Shown here: piece by piece, positions 10,886 to 21,944 of the stretch
Position numbering within the stretch: position 1 is the stretch's first letter
Layout: each line of letters opens with the position of its first letter
Assembly: GCA_036346225.1 (NCBI GenBank)
Contig: JARFIW010001670.1
Coordinates: 1,054,001-1,118,000 of the forward strand
Source: Platerodrilus igneus
Lineage: Eukaryota > Arthropoda > Insecta > Coleoptera > Lycidae
DNA: 64,000 nt
Direction: 5' to 3'
Program-made: the position numbers and the translations under genes
Notes under the pieces: generated by a model
Seen by the model: only the letters and a program-made list of their open reading frames with translations
Told to the model about the DNA's origin: nothing
Database searches by the model: none

Positions 10886-10888
<3 letters not shown>
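10044..10888 (-). repeat. 5' LTR of gypsy element B, truncated and internally deleted
   Basis: Matches 3870-4896 of the 3' LTR with about 2% substitutions, a 12-bp duplication near 10450 and a ~190-bp deletion at about 10618. The deletion removes the segment holding the TATA-like box at 4523-4530 of the other LTR. The end at 10044 is joined directly to RT coding sequence, so the LTR 3' part and PBS are missing here. The terminus ccactaca (10881-10888) abuts an AT run. Confidence 0.88.

Positions 10889-10936
<48 letters not shown>
10889..10936. repeat. (AT)n microsatellite flanking gypsy element B, right side
   Basis: 24 AT dinucleotides immediately outside the LTR terminus. Confidence 0.95.
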
Positions 10937-10939
<3 letters not shown>

Positions 10940-10949
10940 TAGGTAGTAT

Positions 10950-10973
10950 TTACACAAGGTAAGTTGATAAATA
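10950..10973 (+). repeat. 24-bp motif shared with 673-696
   Basis: Exact match in the same orientation; 0.7-10.9 kb (elements A, B and the MULE) lies between the two copies. Confidence 0.7.
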
Positions 10974-11076
10974 CTAACGTATTACGGTTAATAAGATGAA
11001 ATAACAACTTAGACTTTTATGCAAAGCCCAAATGATCATTTCAAATCGAGCTAGTAATTAAAAAATAGAAAATATC

Positions 11077-12715
11077 ATGTCTTCGACAGAATTTGAACCA
11101 GCATTTTCAGCTTTGTGGGTTGACAGTGCTGTGTTAGAAATCGCTTATCATTATGCCAAGGAAGTGTATAAACCAATAGTTCCTGTTTTGATTGCGATTA
11201 GCTTAGTTTCAAATCTCAAAAACGAAATTTTACCCCGCTTATTAAAAAATGTTACGAGCTTTATTTTGGTTGTAAAGTGGGTGACCAAGATAAAAATTGG
11301 GCTCTTCGCATCAATTAAACTGTGTTAGATTGCTCACGTGATGAATAAATGGTTCACGCCATAAGCCTGGAGGGAGCCAACAGATCACTTAACAAACTGT
11401 TATTTCTGCTTAGTAATCATAAATGGCACTACATTTAAATCAAAACACTCAGAAAAATAACCAAACTTGTCTTCTGCAATCAGACCTGTTCCTCACTGTG
11501 AGTTTTTACCTGTGCCAAAACCTCCGGCAAATGTGACATACAGCAACAGTGATTTAGATACAAAGTCGTGAAGATGTTGTTGATTTCGAAGATGGAACTT
11601 CATCATATAAGCTTCATTTATTAATTCAATGGAATCTAATGATCTAGTACGTGATTTGAATTTGTCTAAAAAGCAGTCTCGGTTAAAAGGATGGAATCTT
11701 CTCGATACCGGTACTATAAATGTGTCATTTTTGCAACTGCCATGATAAATTAAAACATCTCTTTTTACACAAAAATTATTTAATATATTGTAATAACGTT
11801 TGCTCGTTATAGGAGGCTTTGGGTCACGTTCATGGAACAACAGAATGGCGCTTGTTTATTGATTTCTCAAAAGTTAGCTTCTCCACAATAGAAATAAATT
11901 CCCATCGATACAATTAGCCCATGCTACTGAAATAAAGATATCATATGACAACATAAAACTACTTTTCCAAAAGATTCAATATGGCAAATATGTTAGGAAA
12001 ATGTGTGGTAATTTAAAAGTCACTAAACTTTTACTTGGTTTGCAACTTGGTTATACCAAATTTTGTTGCTTATCATGCGAATGGGATAGTGGGAACCGAA
12101 GAAATCGCTATAAAACAAAAGACTGGCCAAAACGTGAATCAATTATTTTAAGGAACAGAAACGTTAAAAATCCTTCACTTGTCAAGCCAGAAAACGTATA
12201 TTTACCTCCACTACAACTTAACCAATGGACCAAAATAGTGTTAGTTTTATTTATTTAAAAGAAAAACTTTACTACAGTATTGATGAAGATATTTTTGTAG
12301 GTCCACTGATAGAGAATTAATACAGGACAATAAATTTGAACAACGATTACATGATATAGAAAAAGCAGCCTGGAATTCGTTTGTAGAAGTTACTACGAAC
12401 TGTTTGGGAAATCATGAAGCAGAAAATTATTGTGATTTAGTAAAAAACCTGCTTAACTCATACAAAACCATGGGTTCCAATATGTCTCGTACAATACATT
12501 TCTTGCATTCTCACTTGGATTTCTCCTATAATTCTGGATACAGTCAGCGATGACCAAGGTGAGCGATTTCATCAAGATATTTCCATCATGGAAAAGCGCT
12601 ACCAAGGAAAATGGAGTCCTATCATGTTTGCCGATTACTGTTAGACACTCAATCGAGACATTCCAGAAGCAAAATACACAAGAAAATCATCTACTGTTTA
12701 TCGCTTTTAGGTATT
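11077..12715 (+). pseudogene. Decayed gene of an unnamed dispersed protein family
   Basis: Several frames in order on the plus strand resemble one protein family that I recall as many uncharacterised copies in arthropod and cnidarian genomes. Recognisable pieces: GCKVGDQDKNWA (about 11270), WREPTDHLTNCYFC (about 11375-11415), LNDLVRDLNLS-like text (about 11630), WRLFIDFSKVS (about 11850), GNLKVTKLLLGLQLGYTKF with CLSCEWDS (12004-12090), NVYLPPLQ (about 12200), then MSRTIHFLHSHLDF (about 12485) and DQGERFHQDISIMEKRYQGKW (about 12555-12615). Frames shift several times and stops occur, so it is not functional. The open block at 11077-11240 may be unrelated sequence. Function is unknown to me; the copy number elsewhere suggests a TE-borne gene. 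The paired cysteines and GERFHQD motif look like metal or nuclease sites, but that is a guess. Confidence 0.7.
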
Positions 12716-13073
12716 AGAGTTATAATACTGCGTGAAAATATATTTATCTTTAAATTTAGATGATCTGTCACATGCAAACCTTGCGCGATAGAAAAAAACG
12801 GGAGGACATATTTGAAATCAGCGTAAAAAGTACATTCGTATTCACATATTTTACCTTGTGTAACACGAAATTATTTGTGTTGTTGTAACCCAGTGTCATT
12901 CAACGAAAATTTCTAACACAATTAGTAATAAACTTTTTTGTAAGAGGCTCCCAGAAATACTGTTATAGAAAATTATACGTTTCCCAGTATTAAACAGAGT
13001 CGTAGATGTATTTCACTTTAAGAGGAACCCAACGTATCATGTGCACAAAACAAAAATAAGTTTGGAAGAGTTC

Positions 13074-13136
<63 letters not shown>

Positions 13137-15224
13137 TAGGTACTGAAATTGTCGATATCAGTAAAATCGAATTTTATGATCAACCATAACACCGTTATAG
13201 TTTGTTTATAATATCAGCATACGATAACTCTACACCACGTCCCTGAATTCTAATTACTCTGCTGTGATATGAAACTAATAAAACACGCACGCACCTTTGT
13301 ATGTGAGAATATTTATAAAACACACTCTAACCATCACCGTAATAACGCAACTACGCCACTGATACTACATTTCTGCGCAATCTGTTACATGACGTTAGGT
13401 TCTTCTTCAAGTAAAACGCCTCTATTAAATATAGTGAAGTCGACATTTTGCACACTTTTGTGAGCAGCTTATTCAGAACATGACGTAATCACTACCTATG
13501 AAGCTCACACAAAGCAAACAAAGAAAAGAAAAGGGGAACAACAAACCATCATATTCAAAATGTGACACGGTCCAATCCTGGAAACTTATTGTTATTCAAC
13601 AAAAAGCTATGCCTTCCTGGTTTCAATATAAAGAATATTGTGTTGTCGTGATAATAATTGAAATAAATACAAATGGAATACATTGTACGAGTTGATAAAA
13701 ACGTTGACAACGATATATATTTGTATGCTTTTCCAAATAATCAAACAGTTAGAATGACGTAGGATTTATTATCCGTATATTACCAGAACAAATTCCTGAA
13801 ATATACACGTAAACAAGAAAAACGCCTGCAATAATTCAGTCTCCCTTAAAATTATCGAGACATTATTAGTGAATTATTGCAGTAGCTGTTGAAATATTGG
13901 AAAGCTGGGAAACTGCGGCTAGGTATCACTTATTAACGTGAGTGCTTTTGATTTAGTACCACATAAGTAAAGGCACTGCACAGCAAGAGCTTCAGGTTAT
14001 GAGAAAACTTATAATATACGACTTCTTCTGCACTGAAGTACTAAAATTGTGCTCGTCTTTGGTTAATTAATACCCGCAACTTAACACTAACAAAACACGT
14101 ATAATCCATAAAGCGTCAGAATGTAAAACAGTTAATAATACAAGTTGTAGCATATTAAGCAACATGTATTTAAACGACGTATTTGACTATTAAAGACAAT
14201 ATTTGTATACATATCTCAAGTAAAGCTTTAATAAACCATCCAAAGTTTTTACAAGAATCCGCTAAATTTCAGGTTGTGGATCAAAATTTCTACAAGAGAA
14301 AGGTAAGAATCGTTGGCTAAATTAAAGCTTGAACAAAATCTAATTTACTCGTAATATTGTCATAACATGTGCAATAAATATAGAAACTGCACAATCACAC
14401 AATGGCTTCAAAAAACAATGACTAGCAATTCAACTTACGTTGAAACAGCATAGGTATCATTTATGTAATTTAATCCTTTATTTAATTTATATTCATAATT
14501 ACAGTTCATCTTGTTTCCAATATTGATGCATCACCCACCAAATGTTTCACAAATATACGATTTTTCGTGGTTTCAATGTCAGTGGCGCAAAGAAGCATGT
14601 GAAGATTCGCAGATTCGATTCCTACACACAGTACCACTGTAAAAATATAAGACGTGAATCTTTCCAAACATATGTTCTTCTTCGGATGAGGCATGTACGT
14701 TAGAAATCCTGATTGAGATCTGTTTGAAACGGTAGAATTTTAAATTTTTGGACGTGGTAGACTTTCCCAACTGACGTTTGCAATTACTAGAATAGCAGAA
14801 ATAAATCAAGCGAAATTAAAATAATAAATAAACCGCTTGGCATCACTCGGCCCGTGTCGGTTCAAACCGATTGTGCTTGAGCTTATTTTAAAACTCCTTT
14901 TTAGGGTTTTTATTGATGGATATTTTACTCTAGGACCAATCCTTGACCCCTAAAACAAGAAAAATCCGTCCTTGGTTTTTGAGTAAGGGAGCATAACATT
15001 GTCCAAAACCAAAGATTTAGACTTAATTTTTAACAAGATTTCCGACTGGACCCCACCCATATACCCAAATTTCTAACCTATTATTTATAAATATTTTTAA
15101 GTCGTCAATCATAGAATGATTTAGAATTTTCTCGGACATACGAACTGCAATTAATTTTAACCTAGAACGACTTCTTATCAAGTAAGGCGTGAAACAACAT
15201 GGTTTTTGCTAACCTACATTTCTC
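12716..15224. other. AT-rich sequence without recognisable gene
   Basis: Only short frames (for example 13269-13463 and 14506-14809) without a recognisable motif. It contains the AT microsatellite at 13074-13134. Just left of the mariner remnant, 15.06-15.22 kb may hold its lost N-terminal half, but I cannot read it. Confidence 0.5.
13074..13134. repeat. (AT)n microsatellite
   Basis: About 30 AT dinucleotides. Confidence 0.95.
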
Positions 15225-15770
15225 TCGCTTTTCTGCGATACGTTAGAGACTTAAGTCATGTATTCCACTGAATCTTAATTTGTGGGGACAATTCAAATTT
15301 GTTGAACTTTTTCAAATCGCACCAACCCTCACCAAGTTGTAAACCATAAAACTTAAAATTACGCGACATTCAAAATTCAGTTTATTTGTAGACACCTAAG
15401 ACATAGATTTAATCTTAAGACGGATCATACTCCACCACGACAATGCGAGCTCTTACAAATCGGCTCAAACAAGTGATTTTTGAACACTCAAAACGTCAAT
15501 TTGATGCATCATCCACCATATAGCCTTGATTTGGTACCCAAGGACTTCTTTTTGTTCCCGCATATCAAAAATAAATTACGTGGACAACATTCTAACCACC
15601 TGAAAGGCGGTTAATGAGTTCAAAATTAATCTTTAGAGATGCCTCAATAATAGTGGAAAAAGTGCTTCAAAAATTGGTTCAAACGCATGTAAAAGTGTTA
15701 TCTTTATAGAGAATATTTTGGAAACAATACAGCCATTTTTGTTGATTAATAATTATTTTTGATTTCAAAT
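15225..15770 (+). pseudogene. Mariner transposase remnant (C-terminal half)
   Basis: Broken plus-strand frames give ILHHDNASSY (15428-15457), a HHPPYSPDL-like stretch (about 15505-15530) and DFFLFPHIKNKLRG-like text (about 15545-15585). This is the second and third catalytic block of the mariner (IS630-Tc1-mariner) DD34D transposase. The tail resembling ...GEYFE/ILETIQPF ends near 15740. Multiple stops and frameshifts. 15290-15510 matches 19140-19360 in inverted orientation, including a ~130-bp block before HHDNA that is not standard mariner coding sequence. Confidence 0.82.
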
Positions 15771-18700
15771 CCCAAAATATAAAGGGTAACCCTCGGATAC
15801 AAGTTGTAGGTGAGATAATACACACCGTGCTGCATAAAACAGCTTATAAAAAGAATTCCGGTGTGTAATAATATAAAGTACAAACAAGGATTGATGACGG
15901 CTTAGTACGTAAAAAGTTCTTTATGTGAGTATCAAAAAGCATCTGAATTCTCTATTAGTTTGACGAGTTATCGTCGCGAGAAAACACAGCTTATGTAAGG
16001 TTTGTAAAAGAACAAAACAATTCCAAAGAATTGTTACGTACCACATGCTGGAAACTGATACAAAAGGTGAAACAGTATTTAACAAATTGAAAATTTTTTC
16101 GATGTGGACAACGCCCAGGTTTTCGAGTATACTCGGAACAAGCTACATATTATGGCATTCATCGACAATATTTAATTGCCAAAAATCTTAACACTCGTAT
16201 GGCTGACTAGATTATGTCATTACAACAGTTAGTAAAATCAAAAGAAATACTTTGAACGAAAGATTTTTACTCGGCTTTGTTTGGAAAATTATGTGGATTA
16301 TAATCGTTTAGTGCTTAAGCGGAAATTAGTTGATTATCTAAAAGTGCTTGTTTGATGGATTTGTGCACTCTCTAACTGGATTTCATGAAAAGTGAAACAC
16401 TGATTTACGACCCAATTTAACTAATTAAAAAAATTACATAGCCTATATGAATGACTTATTTGACATATTTTAAGCTACAAAATAACTAATTATATTTAAT
16501 TAAATCTAAAAGTACAATATCTGCGTTTGTTACAGAGCGTTTTCTATACAAACAAGACTTGGAGAGAAAAATGCTATCAAATCAAAATTTTTCAAAATTA
16601 CAAAAACGAAATAAAGATTTACTTGCTAATTGTCAAACTTAAGCGGCAGTTTTTTGACCAAGGAGCTAAAACCAATGTTTAAACAAGGAAACTACTGATT
16701 TCGGTTAAAAAACATTTTATATCCTACATTCGAGTCACTGCAGACAAGCCGTCGATTGTTTTTCCATCTTCCTATTTAGTTGATAGTGATTTATTGAAAT
16801 TGTGAGCCCGATCAATAAGAAAAAAGAAACCGGCTGGAAATTAGTGCTCGTTGAAACTTATGAATGTTACTCCTTACCAAGATGTGTCGTATGATCAAGG
16901 AAATGGTTGTTGATTTGGGCCATTTGTGATTGAATTATGATTCATTACATATTTAATATTGACGGCGTTAAAGATGTTTGAAGGCGCAAATGTGGCCGTG
17001 TTGGTTGCCTCTTAAAAGCGATGTTTTATGTTAGTAATGGTCTGACCAATTGTGCATTGCATATTTTTTATTTCCTATCCGTGATGCCTTTCGTATATGC
17101 TCAGGCATATTTTGGTAACTTTTAGTTTGTGTATGGAGGTCGGAAAAAACGACATTACGCAATAGTTCAATTAAAGTTTTTCGGTCCCTTGTAAAAAATG
17201 CAGAACTAGTTATTCCTAATTATTATTGAAGTTAATCGAAGAGCAACCTATGGTGTCAATAGCGACTACGTGTATATTGCCGTTTATGTCATGCTGTGTC
17301 ATTCTATACTATGTTGTTTGGTTTAGACTAGGAATCTAAGTTGCCGCTATAGAAGATAAGGTACGAAGATAGTATGCGGTACGAGGTGTGTTTGGTTAAC
17401 TGCTATCCAGGTTCAAAGACATTTTGTTATGACATATTTTATTCTACTAATAATTTAAGAAGTAATGAACTGTTAATTTTCCAGAAATTGTTCGCTGTAA
17501 TTTTTAAATCAACCTGTCTCGAATTAGCACTTATTCTTCAAAACGATTCCTACGCATGTTTTTTTATTTTATAATCAAACTTTAAACCCTTACTAGTTGT
17601 ACAATTAACGATAATTTACATTTATACGGCATAATTGAAATATAATTTACAAAGATATATGAACAGGTGAGTAAAAAAAGATTTATTCTTCTGGTTGTGG
17701 TGTTAGTGCCCTTACTATTGTCGTCGAGTCTATTCCTACGCAATGTTCACTATACTCTGACAATTTTTAATGTTATATAAAGTTAAAGAATGCTATAATG
17801 TGAACTACCCTAGGTAAGGATTACAATCCTGTCGAGACGTATTGTAAGTAAGGAGTGTACCTAGCACTTAGAATATGTTTATTATTGCAGTAGTTTTAAA
17901 TGAATTTCCTCTTTCTTTTAAAAGACATCGTAAAGTACTAAATTAATTTTTGAATATTGTTTGAAAAATCACATTAAATTCTTCATTTTATTTTTTTTTT
18001 ACTGTTCTACGTATCTACTTATGAGCAAAGAAAGTTCGGGAGCTATGTACTGAAATAGAATGCCTATACAGTGCATCCTATACTAATAACCGACCTATCG
18101 ACCACAGAATATTAGTAATTCCAGCTGAACGTTTAACGTTATTTCTAAATAATTCTCTAACTTCTAAGCAAAAACTAAATTAATCACCGACAAAAGCACT
18201 ATGTTGGAGTTCTAAAGTTTTACAAGATTCAGTTTATTAAAATATATGATGCAAGAGAAGAATCAACGCAAGATGCATCCACGCTCATTCCTCTTAATAG
18301 ATTGTATTTAGTTTGGTTAAGTAACCAAACTTCGTCTTTTCTAATATACACAACTAATCGATTCACTTTCGAAAATAGAAGGTTTAATGCTTCTTGCGGA
18401 ATCTGCGAAAAACATGGAAAATAGATTTTTACTCAGGAAGAGATAGAACAAATGGACAAATTTCTCATGCAACAAGTTTAGGGGCGTATAAACAGTACTA
18501 AGTGTCGCAGACTAGAACAATTAGATGGTGGAACACAAATTATTCATGCTGAAATTAAAGTAATGGAGTACTAAAGCAAAATCCCCTGTTTGCAGTTCGA
18601 AAATCGGGACGTACTCTACGTCTGCATCAATGGTTAGAAAGGTCATTACAAAAACAAGATATGGATTTCAATTATAAGATAAGAATTAAACTTGGTAAAA

Positions 18701-19134
18701 TAAGAACAACTCCGAATAAACACTAAGAAATGGAAGGTTTTTGCATGTAGAAATACAACTATTTTATGTTCGATAAGTATAAGAAAAATTCAGTTCTTGC
18801 CTATAATTACAATAAACTTGCGAATAACATCTGGCTTAATTGTGAAAAGCATAGGATATCGTCTATGGCAGCATAAGAAGTTATACTTACATAGGTGATC
18901 TTATAAAGCAGCCGATATGTATCACAGCCGAAAGCATAACAAAGTCCATTTATTACCTATACGAAACTATAACATATAGTTTAAGAAAAGATACAAATAG
19001 AGAATTACTCATTTGTTTTTAATTATTAATATAAAAATTATTTAAAACTATGTCTTAGTTAGTTATCTTTTGCTTTACGCTCTAATAGAATGCAAGCGTA
19101 ATTATTTTATGCAATTATTGTTCACAAATTCGAA
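15771..19134. other. AT-rich sequence without recognisable gene
   Basis: No long frame and no motif recognised on either strand; the small frame at 17374-17574 has no domain. A short inverted repeat (ttggttaagtaaccaaac) lies near 18314-18331. Confidence 0.5.
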
Positions 19135-19830
19135 TTTTGAGTCGTCGGTGTTTTGAGAGATCAGAAAATCACTTGTTTATATCGCTTTGTGGGAGCTCGC
19201 ATTGTCGTAGTGGAGAATAATCCGTCTGAATATTAAATCTATATCTTAAATGTCTACAAATAAACCGAATTTTGAATGTCACGTATTGTAGGTTTTATGG
19301 TTTACAACTTGGTGAGAGTTGGTGCGATTTGAAAAAATCCAACAAATTTAAATTGGTTTTCTTTATTTCTTCGAAGAGTACTGTCAAACAAATGGTTGTG
19401 TACTATTCAGAATTGGCCTTTCTACGTTTCTGTAAAGGAATGGTTTCGACGTGTCCAGGTTTTCTATGAGAAAACATACGACCATTTGTTTGGTAGTGTT
19501 TCGTGAACAAGTAACTTCTGTTGGATTTGACTCATTTCAATAGTCGATTGCTCTTTAGTTTCGAGTTCATGCACGTAAATCCATGATCTGTCACCTGTCA
19601 CGATGTCGTAGACGCGTTTGGAAGCACCGCGATCGTATTTTTGATCAAAGTACAAGTGCATGAGATCCAACGCGAACAAGTCTTTTCGACGACTTTAATG
19701 TTAATGCAGTATTGAATGTATGCTGGCTGGTCTCACTAATGTCCGAAGATGCCTTAATCTCACGATGACACATAACGATCGATTCACGTTTAAGCCCACA
19801 TAGATACAGGGTATTGATTGTAACTCTTCT
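19135..19830 (-). pseudogene. Mariner transposase remnant, inverted relative to the 15-kb copy
   Basis: The best frame (19679-19464) reads KYDRGASKRVYDIVTGDRSW, the block carrying the first catalytic aspartate of mariner (usual form ...IVTGDESWIY); here the E after D is R. Downstream on the minus strand are an ACFFGKTGH-like region in broken frame, the non-standard ~130-bp block shared with the 15-kb copy, and TTTMRAP (the HHDNARA region, about 19190). The N-terminal helix-turn-helix part (about 19700-19830) is too decayed to place. Non-functional. Confidence 0.8.
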
Positions 19831-20124
19831 ATAAACTAAAAAATGAAAAGTTCTATTTTATCGGGTAATGTTCATTATCATACAAAAAAACTATATCTAA
19901 CATTTATTTTTTTAAAAATTGTCTTTCAAATGTAAGCAGGACTTGACTGTTCCTGACATGGTTCATTCATAAGTTCCAATTATCAATGAGTTTGCTTTTC
20001 AGAATGATGTTAACATTTCAATGAAAATATTAGGCCTTCAATGGCATCCGACCTTAGGTGTTTTTTTGGTAAAGATTACATTTTGAAAATCATTACTGTA
20101 CAAAGCAAAGCATAGTTATCCATT

Positions 20125-20530
20125 ATAGCCAGAATTTTCTATCCGCTTGGAATATTGCCTCTATCGACCTTCATGGATAAACGCTTTATACAAGATTCGA
20201 TTCGTCGGAGGCTGGATTTGGAGCCGTCATTTACTTTCGCCAAATTAATTTAAAAGATATTGCAGTTTTGTTGGTCTGGCAGCGGTACTCTTGACAGAAT
20301 CGATAAAATTTGTTGTACATACGTTTAAAGTGACTTTTGGATTTTCAGATATTTTTGCTTGGTCTGATTCGAAGTTTGTACTCTCAAGAATTCAGTCGAC
20401 CCCAATAGATAGAAAACTTTTGTCGTGAATCGTATCACTCGCACACAACAACGTGTGCCTCCTTCAAAATGTCATCACGTTGCCTCAAAGGACAATCCAA
20501 CAGACTTGACTAATAGAATTTGACGGTTAT
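20125..20530 (+). pseudogene. BEL/Pao pol remnant (RNase H region)
   Basis: Plus-strand frames read FYPLGILPLSTF (compare the Pao motif D(P)LGLLSP), FDSSEAGFGAVIYFR (the CDASE.. RNase H active-site block, about 20190-20235), AWSDSKFVLSRIQSTP (about 20360-20410) and TFVVNRI...CHHVASKDNPTD (about 20420-20505). Order and spacing match BEL/Pao RNase H leading into the integrase. Frameshifts and stops are frequent. No LTRs or integrase identified nearby. Confidence 0.8.
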
Positions 20531-20639
20531 GACGGTTATGTAAAATTTGATTCATCGGCTGATGTTGAAAGAAGCACTCACATGCTTCTGGCTATACCAG
20601 AAAGAAATATTTTAGAATTTTTATTACAGATTTTCATGT

Positions 20640-20800
20640 TTGCAGATAGGAAAAAGGAGGTAGATGTAGACCTACATCAGATAGTGATAGATGCAGACTG
20701 CAAATTTCGGGGAAATGTGTAGGTTAGTTCAGAATAGGAAACACTGACGGTACGCGTCTAACCAGTTGCAGGGCTGAAGACCTAATGATGATGATGAGAT
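20640..20800 (+). repeat. RTE-like LINE 3' end with GAT-rich tail
   Basis: Reads RKKEVDVDLHQIVIDA, the decayed C-terminus seen in the other LINE copies here (GRGRP..DYxxQIVKD), then cgcgtctaaccagttgcag, ggctgaagacctaatgatgatgatga. The trinucleotide tail (20784-20797) is typical of RTE-like elements. Same family as 51892-52410 and 56572-57094. Confidence 0.75.
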
Positions 20801-21944
20801 AATTCTAAAAATATTGGCATATTGTAGTAGATTTGTATCTGATTTGAAGAAAGAAACTAACAAACAGTGTATGTCGGCATTAGCACTGCCAAAACGTAAT
20901 TTGTTATTTCACCTAACTTATAACTAAGCTGTCGATGCTAATAAAAGTGCCATACAACGTATCAACTTGCTAGAGTGACCGACTCCACTGTGAGCCTCGC
21001 CCAGACAAAGTCACCAAAAAACTGTAGCATTTTCAACCTAGAGAACGATGTAAACAGTTAGGGCGACTAACTCACCACGAGTTTCACCTTCACTAACACA
21101 CCAAAAACTACAGCATTCTTAACCAAGAGAACGATACAAACTGCTAAAGCGACCAACACACCACGAGTCTCGCATAGACCAACTAACTGCTAGTGAAACA
21201 AATCGAGCCAGTGAAACAAAGTCGATTTTACCTGGTTGCAAGTGCGTTGGTACAAAACCCCCTTTCTATCTAAAACAAGGTGTTAAAGGAAAATCGGTCT
21301 TCTGACGTAGCTAGGGGTGTATTCCTGGGCAGGAAAATAAAACATATGTAACTATATCTTTTATCAGATGGTGTGTGTTGAGTACATAAAAAGATACTCA
21401 GGTGAGAAAAGCGGGTGTATAACCAAACAGATATTAAACAAATGCGATCTTCAATATTCTTACCTCATGTCCAGTTAGAGCGGTGAAGATTCCTGGATCC
21501 AGATCACTTATTACTGCACTCGAAAATTAATATAAAGCGGTGAGGTAGTCCTATAGGGGATTGACCATCGAAACAGAAACTTATTGTTCAAGCGGTGACA
21601 AATGACTGTGTTAGGCCGCGCAATCACTAAACAAAATAGAACATTGAAGGTGATAACGTGACCGGGTTTATTAAATTTAGATAAAAGAGCAGATATTACC
21701 ACTAACAAATAAACTTAAACTTTATAGTAATAATATAAAGAAACTAAATGAATATATACAGGGTTGGACGGAACAGTGTGAATACTATAAAGATGTTGAT
21801 GTGGTTCAGTTATTTTACTTAAAGTGAGACCAAACACCATCCAACTTATTTTTACTGCTTTGGGTAAAACAGCAAAGACAAAATACTAACAGCGAAGTCG
21901 TTGTACAAGATGTTAATTAAGGGTGAGGTAAGGTAAAAATCAAA
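20801..21944. other. No gene recognised
   Basis: Short frames only. 20960-21190 contains loosely repeated 'caccaaaaaact...agagaacgat' phrases (about 21008-21050 and 21100-21140), a degenerate local duplication. Confidence 0.45.

Larger units (their letters stand above)
3271..10888 (-). mobile_element. Ty3/gypsy LTR retrotransposon B, defective, with nested MULE
   Basis: Read on the minus strand the order is: 5' LTR (10888 to 10044), RT C-terminus, RNase H, integrase (10045 to 8042), a nested MULE (8001 to 5481), a pyrimidine-rich stretch on the plus strand, a polypurine tract (4910-4897) and the 3' LTR (4896 to 3271). The domain order RT-RNase H-integrase and the integrase motifs place it in Ty3/gypsy (Metaviridae). 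gag, protease and the RT catalytic part are absent. They were lost in a deletion that also took the 3' part of the 5' LTR, with a junction at about 10044 inside a shared 'cagtttatcaatg'. I saw no env gene. The two LTR copies differ by roughly 2% substitutions plus a ~190-bp deletion in the 5' copy, suggesting a fairly young insertion. Confidence 0.88.

Noticed and set aside
11493..11840. 115-residue minus-strand frame
   Set aside because: Antisense shadow of the decayed family at 11.1-12.7 kb, whose motifs read on the plus strand.
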